Source of the DNA: Lineus longissimus
Lineage: Eukaryota > Nemertea > Pilidiophora > Heteronemertea > Lineidae
Reading direction: 5' to 3'
DNA: 64,000 bases
NCBI RefSeq assembly: GCF_910592395.1
Contig: NC_088310.1
Coordinates: 13,089,501 to 13,153,500, forward strand
This document shows positions 43,698 through 55,520 of the stretch, one piece after another. The notes under the pieces are model-generated. The model ran no database searches. It saw only the letters and a program-made list of their open reading frames with translations, and was not told where the DNA came from. The position numbers and the translations under genes are program-made. Position 1 is the first letter of the stretch. The number at the start of each line of letters is the position of its first letter.

Positions 43698-45233
43698 GGG
43701 TCATTCCATATGAAATCAACCAAGGCTCCAAGAGTGGCAAATTTGGGGGTCCGTCAGCAAAAAAGCAGTTTTTGACTGCCAATAGCATGGACATTTATGG
43801 GTTAATTTGGTGTTTTATACTTTTAAGTTGTTTACCTATGGAAGGTTGATACTTCCTGAAATGAAATGGCCAGGGCCATTGTGCTCACCTCATGTGGAGG
43901 AAAGATGGAAAAAGAGCATGGTCTTGTGTCATGTAGTGTTAGGTTTGATGTAGGTCCAAGCAATTACAATTTCCCCAAAATGGCCAATTTACAGTACATT
44001 CGACCTCTGTGACCTTGAAAAGTAGGTCAAATCAAAGAAGACCCGGGTGACACATTGAATGGTTGTTAGAATTAGATGTACCTATGATATAAAATTGGTG
44101 CCAATCGGGCAAGTCATTACTAGGAATAATAGCATTTTGAAGAATTTAGGATTTGGCCCCCTCCCTGGAGGCCAAACGGCAAATCAGATCGCACCAAACT
44201 TCGGTACCTGAGATCACCTGACCAAGGGGTACATGTGTACTTAATTTGTGATCAATAGTCATTGCAGTTAAGAAACGTGCCATGGTAACGGCCTGACGGC
44301 GAATTTACACCATTTGACCTCTGTGACCTTGACAAGAAGGTCAAATTAAAAACCTGTGTGACATATACTGTATGGTGGTTAGATGTACCCATGATATCAA
44401 ATTGGTGGCAATCGGGCAAGAAATTAAGGAATAATCACATTTTTAAGGTTTTTGGATTTTGCCCCCTGGTGGTCAAGTGGTGAATCATATTGGACCAAAC
44501 TTTGGTCCCTGAGATCACCTGACTAAGGGGTAAATGTGTACCAAATTTGGTATCAATAGTCATTGCAGTTTAGAAACGTGCCATCGTTACATCCTATCGG
44601 CTAATTTACACCATTTGACCTCTGTGACCTTGAAAAGGAGGTCAAATCAAAAACCCGGAGGATATATGATGCACCTTTGCTAGAAGTACCTACCATATTT
44701 TTTTCAAAATTTCCCGACTACTATTAAGGGAGATATTGCATATTTTCACTTTTAATGTTTGGCCCCCTGGTGGCCAAACCATGAAACGAATCGGACCGAA
44801 ACTTGGTCTCCCAGGTGTCATAACATAAGGGTTCATGTGTACCAAGTTTCAACTCAATAGCTCTAACAGTTACGAAACGTGCCCTGCTAACGGACGACGG
44901 ACGACGACGACGACGACGACGACGACGGACGACGGACGCCACGGTATGGGATAAGCTCACCTCTGCTAAGAGGTGAGCTAAAAATGAAGTCAATACCTTT
45001 ATTAGTCATTGAGTTATGGACCCTGAAAATGGTAATAATTCAATCTGCCACATCTGAAGGTGCCACGCCCACTTTTTTGACCCCCAGAAAATGAAAACCG
45101 CTAGGAATATTGAGCTCAAACTTGGCATTTTTTCATTTGGCACCAAATACAACATTCTATTAAAATTTGAAGGAAATCCATGACCATGACACTGGATAGT
45201 TTCTGAAATTTGGTTGATTATATGGAATGACCC
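43698..45233. mobile_element. DNA element (GGGTCATTCC ends) split by the copy at 43860
   Basis: Inverted ends GGGTCATTCCATATGAAATC and GGGTCATTCCATATAATCAA (as reverse complement), flanked by TGCT at 43694-43697 and 45234-45237. Without the inner element it would be about 410 bp. Non-coding. The family is not certain; a 4-bp duplication fits only a few DNA transposon superfamilies. Confidence 0.65.
43860..44986 (+). mobile_element. Dispersed microsatellite-bearing element, copy 2
   Basis: Nearly identical to 31545-32984 but with three units instead of four (one 301-bp unit fewer) and a shorter microsatellite (about 44888-44937). The same start dyad and terminal hairpin define the borders. 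Inserted inside the element at 43698-45233. Confidence 0.8.
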
Positions 45234-45311
45234 TGCTGTACATTCGAGGGCCAGTGGTGCGGCAGTGGCAGGTGCGAGAAAATCTATTGTCAGATTGTTG
45301 CCGAATCACGA

Positions 45312-46146
45312 TCCAATAGACCATTTGCGAAAGTCTCCATTTTGACAGCCAAAGGTGTAAACAAACCAGGAATACACGCGCCCCCTGTGCATGGTAAGTA
45401 CATGTCCGGATTTCCGACCAAATTTTTTGAAAATCTAACGTACACGTGCCGAAATTAGGACATTGTTATTAGTAAAATATTACTTACGGTCAACTGCACT
45501 GAGGACAGGCAAGATGAAGCTATCGTTACCACAAAAAACGCCAAATTATATCCAAAATTTCTCACGTGGCCCATATTCGATTATTTCCCTAACGGGAAGG
45601 GAAGGAAATGACGTCGGTGAGGATGAAAGATGACCGAAGAAAGCGCCTGCCGGAACTAACGACAACGTCTTATATTAAAGTAGGCTGGTTTCCGTCGTAG
45701 CTACTTGGTGGCACCTTGGAGCGCGACCATCACAGCGCCATCACAGCATCAAAACGGGAAACCAGCCTAATAGAAAGTAGTGCGCGCGCATTTTGATTTA
45801 ATGCCATGAATGCATAGTTAGGCAGTAAGCACATTCTTCGGCCTGTGAGAAAAGCAATCTAATATGCCGCGTGAGAAGTTGTGGATATAACATTAATAAT
45901 AATAATGTGCCATTTTTTTAGGTAACGATAGATCTATCAATCATGCCTGTCCTCAGTCATGTCAGTGCAGTTGACAGATAGTTAAATTTAAGTAATAACA
46001 ATGTCCTAATTTCAGCGTGTTTACGTTAGATTTTCGCAAAATTTGGCCGGAACTCTGGACATGTAGCCTACTTACCATGCACAGGGCCTGAGGGGTCGCG
46101 TGTATTCCTGGTTTGTTTTTACCTTTGGCTGTCAAAATGGCGACTT
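45312..46146. repeat. Foldback element, arms of about 200 bp
   Basis: 45312-45514 and 45942-46146 are inverted copies at roughly 80% identity, for example CAAACCAGGAATACACGCG and GAAATTAGGACATTGTTATT in both. The 430-bp centre holds a tiny TA-flanked palindromic MITE. Confidence 0.85.
45683..45767. mobile_element. 85-bp MITE with TA flanks
   Basis: Inverted ends GGCTGGTTTCC, each flanked by TA; sits in the loop of the larger foldback. Confidence 0.6.
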
Positions 46147-46288
46147 TGTTAGGCCTAGGCCTTTGGCCAACACGAAGGCAGCCTATGCCATGCATGCAGA
46201 TGTACGGCATGTCCCGTGTACACACTACACAGTCATTAGGCCTACCGGTACCGGTATATACTGGCATACTGGTTACCATGTTACACTC

Positions 46289-46493
46289 ACAGGGGCTTGA
46301 CCTTGAGGCGAAGGTTGAAAATGTGTGCCAAGTGTCCAGGGAGGTCAGCAACGGCCCTCGCACAACGCCCCCTAGTAGAAGTGTATTATATAAAAAATTT
46401 TCTAGGGGGTGTTGTGTGAGGGCCTTCCCCTTGGCTTAGCTGACCTCCCTGGACACTTGGCACACATTTTCAACCTTCGCCTCAAGCCCCTGT
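46289..46493. repeat. 205-bp near-perfect hairpin
   Basis: The right arm 46439-46493 is an exact inverted copy of 46289-46349 except for a 6-base insertion (ACCTTG) in the left arm. Further in, GGCCCTCGCACAACGCCCCC pairs with its inverted copy with two mismatches. Confidence 0.92.
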
Positions 46494-46891
46494 GCCTGTG
46501 GTTACACTAGTACAGTGTCAGTGGGTGCAGTGTGGCAGTGCGTTAGCGGTTAGGCCAACCAGCATCACGTGGAACATTTTTCACCCGATCGATCGACTGA
46601 CTCAGTTCAGTGACCGTGACCAGTCTATACCATCTCTCTAACAACTAGTTTCCTTAGCATTATGGCCGCCTGTACAAATGTACAGGGAATGGCTGCCCAA
46701 CTTTCAATAAATCCTAATCCTAAGAAAAAAAAGGCTATTCGGAAAGTTGAAGCCAGATACACTCATTCATTTGATGATCTATGATGATCTAATCTTTCAG
46801 TTGACACTGTTTTTAGGAAAATTACTGAATGTTTATTTTGCACATAATCCTAAATTTGATGCACAAGCTGAGCTTCGTTTGTACACAGACA

Positions 46892-47024
46892 CCCTGCGAA
46901 AGTCCCCCATTACAGGTCAAAAGGGGTAAACAAACCACATTTGTACAGCTCGATGCATTGGGAGTGCACGTGTATTCCTAGTTTGTTTACCCCTTTTGAC
47001 CTGTAATGGCGGACTTTCGCAGGG
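46892..47024. repeat. Foldback repeat, 44-bp arms with one mismatch
   Basis: 46892-46935 and 46981-47024 are inverted copies (CCCTGCGAAAGTCC...GGGGTAAACAAAC). The arm resembles the outer end of the foldback at 45312 (TTGCGAAAGTC...AAAGGTGTAAACAAACC), so they form one family. Confidence 0.9.
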
Positions 47025-47479
47025 CTGGTGACTGGTGATGTTGTGCGAGTCTTCAGTCTAAAGAACCCGTGTAGCGGCGATATAGTGTCCATTGTTAAGT
47101 TCCGCTAACTACAAACAATGAAAATACCGTGGAGCGAATTTCAACATACCTCACCTTGCAGCTGTTCCAAGCATTTTCTTTTAACACCCGGCACATATCG
47201 CGGTAGTGTGAGGGCAGCCATTGCGATTATAATGGATTGCAGTCTCGCGCCAACCACGGCGCGGCAACCTCAAACCCGGGGCTTGGTACGAACTGCACAA
47301 CAGCGCCACCCTCGGCTCACCTCACCAAAGAAACAAATTCAAATTATTTTATTGCTTTCCAAAATTTGTGCATGGAATTGTAACAATAAAAAGATAAGAG
47401 CACTTGTATAAGATGAAACGAGACAGGCATATTTACAGGACATACCGGTAGACAATCAATAGGCCTATAGGGCCTATCA
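47025..47479. other. No gene recognised
   Basis: No exon, RNA gene or repeat that I can support. Confidence 0.4.
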
Positions 47480-48935
47480 GATCCTCAAACTAAGACGGTT
47501 AACCCGTAATAAGAAACTGTGATTCACAAAATCAATGAATTTAAATATTTTGTAGTCACCTTTATTATATCCCATAAGGAAAACAAACATCATCAGACAT
47601 TTTCTGAATGTAGGTAAATTCTTCAAGTTTCGATAATAGTGACAGCCGTTGTTGATGGTTTTAAGTAGGCCTACAGTGTAGCAGGAAGTGGTATTCATCT
47701 TCAATCTTCCCCAAATTACAGTTGGGATAGAGTCTATTTTCTAGTCGTGTCTTGGGCTTGGAGTGCCTTCCCCGTCTCAATTTTCAATTTATGTGAACTA
47801 GTTCTCAATTTAGTGAATTATTTTCTTTTATTAATATCGGAGTAGATTAGATAATTTTCAATCATAAAATTATGTTTAAATAATTTGTAAGACCTTAGTT
47901 TGTTCTGGGATTGATAAGTGTTCACCAATTATTTTCGAATTTCTTTTGAGTAATTTTCTTCATGAAAAGTATATCTCTGGTTTTATAAAGTGACCCTTGG
48001 TTCCCCCAAGTTTCACTAAAGTTGAACACATTCATATGTTTCATGTGACTAGCCCAGCCTATGCTGGGCAGTCTTAGAGAAGTTTGATAAGCTTGACTAA
48101 CGAGAGAAGACGGGTCAGAATCACAGATTAAGAACCAGTATTTCCATGATTTCACAGAGTGAGGTTAAACAGTAGTTAGGAGTCCGTGCTGACCAAGTTC
48201 ACCTCACACGGCTAAAGTAGAAGAATTCTGGCAGACACCAAGGAGATATCTACAAAATTTCACTACCGTAGTATTTTTTCTGCTGGTAGAGAGTCACATT
48301 TGGATATAAAGTTGTCTTCACTCATTCCTTCTGGGTATAGTAGGGGCCCCACACTTCTGAACCATACAATAGGACAGGGCGGATTAGATAATTAAGCAAG
48401 GTTTATATTATTGCGTACAACTATCAGTCATCAAAGATTTCTGGGATGTCGCTAGTAAAGAGGTTAAAGAGTAGGGGACTCAATATGCAACCTTACACCC
48501 ACTTTTGTTTGAAAGGGCTATTTTTAGTATTGATAGACAAATTTACATTATTATATAGGCTCTATTGTATTTAAGAAATTACCACCAATATCAGCTGTCA
48601 GCAATATTTGTAGATGATGTATAGCCTCTCTTGATACATCAAAGGCAGCTTTGAAATCCGCAAAACAGCAGAAAATATATTTTTTGGCCCACTGAGTAGC
48701 ATAAGAGTTTAGAGGTTGAGGATGTGTGGTCTGCAGTACGTGATCTCTTTTTGAATCCAATCTGGTTATTTGGTATGAGGTTATGCTTACTGGAAAATTC
48801 TACCAGGCATTTGTGCAAGATACAGAATAGTTTCCCAAGATGGCTGCCAACAGCATAATCCCTATCTATAATTATGGTTCCTGGGCATCCCCCTTTTGAT
48901 GGACTGGAGTTAAGAAATTTGTTCTCCAGTAATTT
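47480..48935 (-). pseudogene. LINE (jockey/CR1-like) reverse transcriptase remnant
   Basis: Minus strand, 5'-truncated and full of frame breaks. From right to left: GKLFCILHKCL, NNQIGFKKRSRTADH (RT blocks 1-2), then CCFADFKAAFDVSREA (catalytic Asp block), then in another frame GCILSPLLFNLF near 48480, LIRPVLLYGSEVWGPYY near 48350 and, near the left end, an RCxxC-like cluster followed by KIEDEYHFLLHC, typical of the C terminus of jockey/CR1 LINEs. The YxDD block was not located. The endonuclease domain and ORF1 are missing. It would have reverse-transcribed its own mRNA at a nicked target; now inactive. Confidence 0.75.
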
Positions 48936-48949
48936 GGGAACTCGCCCTG

Positions 48950-49351
48950 CGACAGTGAATACTGAGCCAGACTTAAATTGGCAGGAAAGATGCGTGAGGT
49001 TATAAAAGACCAAAATCATTGATTTGTTTGGAACCGTGTGAAAAAATACAGGCACGTCCGCAGACCCTATATTGGGGCTATTTCATGAACACCAGAATAC
49101 AGAAGAAGAGTGGTTATCTCTGACCTTGTTGATTGGTATTCATCAATTAATGGGATAATTTGATGAAAACACAGCATTCGGCACTATTCGGCACAATTGC
49201 CGGGCAAAACCTAGTTAACCCCTTGTGTTCCATGCCCCATCCAATATTGATGAATGTTGTATTTTTTAGAAAATCACCTTTCTGTGACTTAAATTGGCAG
49301 GAAATGATGCGTATTGGTATAAGTGACCCACTGGCAAAATAACTGATTTGG
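48950..49351 (+). repeat. Repeat array of about 320-bp units, left part
   Basis: Contains the end of one unit and one full unit (CGGAACCGTG-type junction, AGGCACGTCCGCAGACCCTA, GGGGCTATTTCATGAACACC, CATCCAATATTGATGAATGT). It is interrupted at 49352 by a Mutator-like element and resumes at 52313. Confidence 0.85.
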
Positions 49352-49473
49352 TTAAAACCGGGGCGAGGCTTTATCCCTAGTATTTCGAGGACGCTTATAA
49401 ATAGATTATCGGGGAATACCTTATGACGTCAGAAATGGGGATTTCCAGACTGTTGCGAATCTATACTATAATG

Positions 49474-50417
49474 CAAGGAGGATACCGCGGTGACGTCATA
49501 TCACGTGATCCCGACCCATATTAGTGATCGCTTTGGCCAATCAGATTCAGTCTACTGACAGCACCAGTACTCAACGCATCTCCACGTCTCACTGTCTGTA
49601 GCGCTTTTGTACACAAAAACACCAATAGACATGAAATATTGCAATACCTAGTATGGATTCTTCCTGTGTAAAATAAAATTTACAGAGCAGATTAACTTCC
49701 ACGAATAAAAAAGACGTTTGGCGTGGCCAAAGTGCGGAAATAATGTATCCGATAAAATACACTACGAAATACACTAGGCAATGCACTACACAATATACAG
49801 TAGAGATGCAGTTGAGTTTGTTATTGTTTTGACTTAGAAGCCCGCCCATATCATAATATATTCATGTATTCATGAAGTATGAACTCATTTCTGTCCCATA
49901 CAACTCTAAGAACAGTCAATTTCTCCTTAAATCATCACCGAAACCGCGATATCCGCAGGAAGATTTCGTTCTAGTGTCCGAAAATGCATGATCTTACAGG
50001 GGCGCTAACTCGACAAATAGAGGGGATCTATGGGGATCTATGCGAGTTTTAGGTATTACAGGTCTCGAACTTGTAAAATCTGTAAACATGCCTCCAAATC
50101 CCATTATGATAATGAAGAGATTGCCCCATATCTGGGAGACTGTTTTGAAACCATCGCTAATTTTGGAAGATCGGTGCCCGGCTATTTGGTTTAAAAAACC
50201 CTATTTTTCCCCATCAAAACAGCACTTTTCATTATTCAAATGATAGCTTATTGTCTGAATACTTATTTCATAGCAGAAAAGTACTAATAACTCTGATTTG
50301 ATGCGAAAAATCTAACTTTTTTGATGACTTGATTTTCCCTTGGCCGTGGATCGAGTTTGTTTACAATATGCAGCGCCATCTTGGAAAAGCCGTGACGTCA
50401 CCGCGGTTTCCTCCTTG
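49474..50417. mobile_element. Mutator-like element (inner), 9-bp target-site duplication
   Basis: Inverted ends CAAGGAGGATACCGCGGTGA (25 bp, one mismatch), flanked by ACTATAATG at 49465-49473 and 50418-50426. Length 944 bp, non-coding. Different ends from the outer element, same duplication length. Confidence 0.82.
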
Positions 50418-50426
50418 ACTATAATG

Positions 50427-52218
50427 CGCGTTGTGGCCGCTAAATAGGAGGCGATTTTTGTTTCAAAATTGGGCCTCGGAAATGCGTCGAATTCTTGCAA
50501 CCTTTGGCTTCGTAGGTCTGGATCATACGTAAGAGTGTCACTGAGGGTGTCATACGTCGAATATCTTCGTGGTTTTAGAATAAATAACAACTTTTCAGAG
50601 AGCACGTCGACTGGAGAGCTCATTCTCAAAAGCATACACAAACTTCACGCATATTCTCCCTGCCACATCAGTATTAGCTTCCAGCACGTATGTAGTGCTA
50701 TACAACCTGGTCCATGGTGCAGGGTATTAGCAGGGAGATTAATGATTAGCCTATTCTATTTTAGTTCTATTCGAGAAACACTGACCTGAGTGATGAGGCA
50801 AATTCTGCAGAGTGGCCTACCGGAACATGCAGTCAGGGTATCAATAAACAGTTATGCCAGGATGGACAAAATATGTACAGTGGCCAGCGCTTGCTCTTTG
50901 TTTTATTCTTTACTGACTGATGTTGTCAGTTTGAATTGCGTTCTGCATCTCTCCATGCGCCTGGCTTTGGTCCGACAGTGGCATTGGGTACGGGAGTGGG
51001 TAGGGTATATGCCTGACATGTGAGGGCCTTATTTGGAACAGGACCTGCTGTCACTGGTCTCAATGTATTGTCACATCATTGTGCAAAATAGCGTACTCCA
51101 ATCAATCTATTGGGGGTTGCATGTAGATAGCAGCAATAAGTCCCTAAATGCAGTTCATTTCGTGTTTAACCTTTAATAAAACTTCAGTAGCGTTAGAAAT
51201 TTAATGTAGCTCAATCATCGTGCCCATTTAACGAATGTATATTACATTTCAACTTTGCCCGCTCCATGGGTATATGCTAGTACAACTAATTACTGTAGAG
51301 CTGGGGAAAACATTTGCTACGAGGGCACTTAGACGTTTGCATCGGAAATTTTTATCTGGTGCCTTTTCCCTGTCATGCTCGACTTAAAACAGTTGGCTGT
51401 GTTGAAAAAGAAATAGTTGTACATAACTGCAAAGTTTGCAGAAGGTATGCACCAAGACGTGCAACTGAACCGATATGTCAACTGTAAGGCCCCATAAAAA
51501 TTCATTACTATCTTCCTCTCCATTAGGAAAAAGTGATGAAAAAGTGAATTAAAAAAAGATTTTTATAAGAAAAAATGAACTTTCAAAAATGAACTTTTGC
51601 AATATATGAAATGAAGTTAGCCTGCCAAAATGATTTCTGCCGTCTGCTAACAAAGTACTCTGACGCCATAGGTGAATTTCGGTAAAGAAATTATTTAAAC
51701 AAATATTTTTTCTGATGCAGGCCAATTTCGGCACGCGGGCGGGGATGATAAACTAGTGATTTTTTATGGGGCCTATTAAGCAAAATGTTCACAAATCCTG
51801 TTGTATGATATTACAATTTACGAAGCAACCTGCTTATCACATATGTCTAGAGTGGCAATTCAAAAGGGTGGATTGTCTTGAGATCTCAGCCTGGAATATA
51901 AAATAAAGTGGAGATAGTGAAAAGAAGCATTTCACACTTAGTTAACGTCGATACAATGTACTGTAAGTACCTAGCTTTCTGTGGTGTTAGTTGGCACCGA
52001 ACAACAAATGGGGTAAACCTGTAAGGTGAAATAAGCCTATATGAACAGTCATTTCTGTTATACAAAAGGAAATTTCATAGTCAGCAAAATAACAAAGTTA
52101 ATCATGAAGGTAAAATTCCAGATTTACTGAGGCGATAGCCCCACCCCCAGTGCTTAATTACCCTAGCTGGACCGACCCCCTTGACGTCCTTTGAAAACTT
52201 AGCCGCCCAAAGAAACCA
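50427..52218. other. Interior of outer Mutator-like element, no gene seen
   Basis: Only short frames without recognisable transposase motifs; not searched against any database. Confidence 0.45.
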
Positions 52219-52312
52219 GTCTGTCTGGAAATCCCCATTTCTGACGTCATAAGGTATTCCCCGATAATCTATTTATAAGCGTCCTCCAAATACTAGGGAT
52301 ATAGCCTCGCCC

Positions 52313-53058
52313 TTAAAACCGCGTGAAAAAATACCGGCACGTCCGCATACCCTATATTGGGGCTATTTCATGAACACCAGAATATTGAAGAAAAGTGGTT
52401 ATCTCTGACCTTGTTGATTGGTATTCATCAATAAATTGGATAATTTGACGAAAAAACAGCATTCCGCACTATTCGGCACAATTCTTGGGGGGGGGGGGGG
52501 ACCTAGTCAACCCCTTGTTTTCCATAACCCACATACATCCAATATTGATGAATGTTGAATTTTTTAGAAAATCACCTTTCTGTTACCTAAAATGGCATGA
52601 AATGATGCGTAATGTTATAAGTGACCCAAAATAATTGATTTGGTTGGAACCGTGGGAAAAAATACCGGCACGTCCGCAGACCCTATATTGGGGCTATTTC
52701 ATGAACACCAGAATACTGAAGAATATTGGTTATGTCCGAGCTTGTTGATTGGTATTCATCAATTATATGGGATAATTTGATGAAAAAACAGCATTTGGCA
52801 CAATTGCCGGGAAAAACCTAGTTAACCGCTTGTGTTCCATACCCCACATACATCCAATATTGATGAATGTTGAATTTTTTAGAAAACAACCTTTCTGTTA
52901 CTTAAAATGGCATGAAATGATGCGTAATGTTATAAATGATCCAAAATAATTGACTTGGTTGGAACCGTGGGAAAAAATACCGGCACGTCCGCAGACCCTA
53001 TATTGGGGCTATTTCATGAACAACAGAATACAGAAGAAAAGTGGTTATCTCTGACCGG
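52313..53058 (+). repeat. Repeat array of about 320-bp units, right part
   Basis: Two full units and the start of another, similar to 49030-49351. A G-run of about 13 sits at 52488. Cut off at CTCTGACC by the minisatellite starting GGGTGTC. Confidence 0.85.
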
Positions 53059-53553
53059 GTGTCTATAAAACGAAGACCTAAGACCTAAGATCTAAGACCT
53101 AAGACCCTAAGAACTATAAAACGCAGACCCTACTATAAAACGAAGACCCTAGGGACTATAAAACGCAGACCATACTATAAAACGAAGACCCTAGGGACTA
53201 TAAAACGCAGACCATACTATAAAACGAAGACCCTAGGGACTATAAAACGAAGACCCTACTATAAAACGAAGACCCTAGGGACTATAAAACGCAGACCCTA
53301 CTATAAAAATGAAGACCCTAGGGACTATAAAACGAAGACCCTACTATAAAACGAAGACCCTAGGGACTATAAAATGCAGACCCTACTATAGAACGAAGAC
53401 CCCAGGGACTATAAAACGCAGACCCTGCTATAAAACGAAGACCCTAGGGACTATAAAACGCAGACCCCACTATAAAACGAAGACCCTAGGGACTACAAAA
53501 CGCAGACCCCACTATAAAACGAAGACCCTAGGGACTATAAAACGCAGACCCTA
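53059..53553 (+). repeat. CTATAAAACGAAGACCC minisatellite
   Basis: Starts GGGTGTCTATAAAACGAAGA and heptamers CTAAGAC, then alternating words CTATAAAACGAAGACCCTAG and CTATAAAACGCAGACCCTA (period 43), about 11 rounds. An open frame through it is a repeat artefact. Confidence 0.92.
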
Positions 53554-55365
53554 CCTTTGAAGTCGTAGCATCTAACCTTGACCAAGGACTGTCCCAACTG
53601 GAACAACCTTATCCTAGACCTGTCTTCGATGGAACAACCTTAGCCCCTGTTTCCAATAGAACAACCTAAGCCAAGGCCTGTCTCCAATAGAACAACCTTA
53701 GCCAAGGCCTGTCTCCAATAGAACAACCTTAGCCAAGGCCTGTCTCTACTTGAACAACCTAAGCCAAGGCCTGTCTCCAATAGAACAACCTAAGCCAAGG
53801 CCTGTCTCCAATAGAACAACCTTAGCCAAGGCCTGTCTCCAATAGAACAACCTAAGCCAAGGCCTGTCTCCAATAGAACAACCTAAGCCAAGGCCTGTCT
53901 CCAATAGAACATCCTAAGCCAAGGCCTGTCTCCAATAGAACATCCTTAGCCAAGGCCTGTCTCCAATAGAACAACCTAAGCCAAGGCCTGTCTCCAATAG
54001 AACAACCTAAGCCAAGGCCTGTCTCCAATGGAACAACCTTAGCCAAGGCCTGTCTCCAATAGAACAACCTTGACCAAGACCTGTCCCAACGGGAACAACC
54101 TTGTCCGAGGTTTGGCTAGCGAATGTTTTAGGAAAACCCGTTCCTCCATTTACCCTTTGAGGTCGTAGCATCTAACCTTGACCAAGGACTGTCCCAACTG
54201 GAACAACCTTATCCTAGACCTGTCTCCAATGGAACAACCTTAGCCCCTGTCCCCAATAGAACAACCTTAGCCAAGGCCTGTCTCCACTTGAACAACCTTA
54301 ACCAAGACCTGTCTCCAATAGAACAACCTTGGCCAAGGCCTGTCTCCAATGGAACAACCTTAGCCAAGGCCTTTCTCCAATAGAACAACCTTGACCAAGA
54401 CCTGTCTCCAATAGAACAACCTTGGCCAAGGCCTGTCTCTAATGGAACAACCTTAGCCAAGGCCTGTCTCTACTTGAACAACCTTATCCTAGATCTGCAT
54501 CTCCAATAGAACAACCTAAGCCAAGGCCCGTTTCCAATAGAACAACCTTAGCCAAGGCCTGTCTCTACTTGAACAACCTTAGCCGAGGCCTGTCGCCAAT
54601 AGAACAACCATATCCTAGACCTGTCTCCAATGGAACAACCTTATCCTAGACCTGTCCCAATGGAACAACCTTAGTCAAGGCCTGTCTCCAATGGAACAAC
54701 CTTAGCCAAGGCCTGTCTCCATTAGAACAACCTTGACCAAGACCTGTCTCCAATAGAACAACCTTGGCCAAGGCCTGTCCCAACGGGAACAACCTTGTCC
54801 GAGGTTTGGCTAGCGAATGTTTTAGGAAACCCGTTCCTCCATTTACCCTTTGAGGTCGTAGCATCTAACCTTGACCAAGGACTGTCCCAACTGGAACAAC
54901 CTTATCCTAGACCTGTTTCCAATGGAACAACCTTAGCCCCTGTCCCCAATAGAACAACCTTAGCCAAGGCCTGTCTCCACTTGAACAACCTTAACTAAGA
55001 CCTGTCTCCAATAGAACAATCTTGGCCAAGGCCTGTCTCCAATGGAACAACCTTAGCCAAGGCCTGTCTCCAATAGAACAACCTTGACCAAGACCTGTCT
55101 CCAATAGAACAACCTTAGTCAAGGCCTGTCTCCAATAGAACAAACTTATCCTAGACCTGTCTCCAATGGAACAACCTTATCCTAAACCTGTCTCCAATGG
55201 AACAACCTTAGCCAAGGCCTGTCTCCAATAAAACAACCTTAGCCAAGGCCTGTTCCACTTGAACAACCTTAGCCAAGGCCTGTCTCCAATGGAACAACCT
55301 TAGCTAAGGCCTGTCTCCAATAGAACAACCTTGACCAAGGCCTGTCTCCACTTGAACAGCATTTT
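53554..55365 (+). repeat. 31-bp minisatellite with higher-order structure
   Basis: Unit GAACAACCTTAGCCAAGGCC followed by TGTCTCCAATA (31 bp), more than 50 copies with variants. A non-repeat header (TTTGAGGTCGTAGCATCTAA) recurs at about 53555, 54158 and 54848, dividing the array into three higher-order blocks of about 600-690 bp. Long frames on either strand arise because the unit length plus variants leaves few stops. Confidence 0.93.
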
Positions 55366-55385
55366 TTGGTGACGCATAAACAGTT

Positions 55386-55435
55386 TTTAGGGTTAGGTCA
55401 GGGTTAGGGTTAGGGACAATGTGAGGGTTAGGCCG
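55386..55435 (+). repeat. Short interstitial telomere-like (TTAGGG) tract
   Basis: TTTTTAGGGTTAGGTCAGGG, GTTAGGGTTAGGG and GAGGGTTAGG in 50 bp, five or six TTAGGG-like hexamers with interruptions. Confidence 0.7.
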
Positions 55436-55520
55436 AAGGTTGTGTTACTCGGGTATATAATCCTGAATTTTGCTTTTCTTCTCCACTCCAAGCTGTCACA
55501 CTCCCATTACAAGTGACAAA

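Larger units (their letters stand above)
49361..52312. mobile_element. Mutator-like element (outer), 9-bp target-site duplication
   Basis: Inverted ends of about 92 bp with two mismatches, starting GGGCGAGGCT. The 9-bp direct repeat TTAAAACCG flanks it (49352-49360 and 52313-52321). Removing it rejoins the host repeat (GGTTAAAACCGCGTGAAAAA) in the form seen in the other units. Length 2952 bp, with a second element inside. Long terminal inverted repeats plus a 9-bp duplication indicate the Mutator/MULE superfamily. No transposase coding seen, hence non-autonomous. Confidence 0.85.

Noticed and set aside
53309-54864. Open frames of 70-83 codons with regular peptide repeats
   Set aside because: They are translations of minisatellite units; frames drift when unit lengths change and none has gene signals.
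53554-55365. CRISPR-like regular 31-bp periodicity
   Set aside because: Units are directly adjacent without unique spacers, and the genome is eukaryotic.
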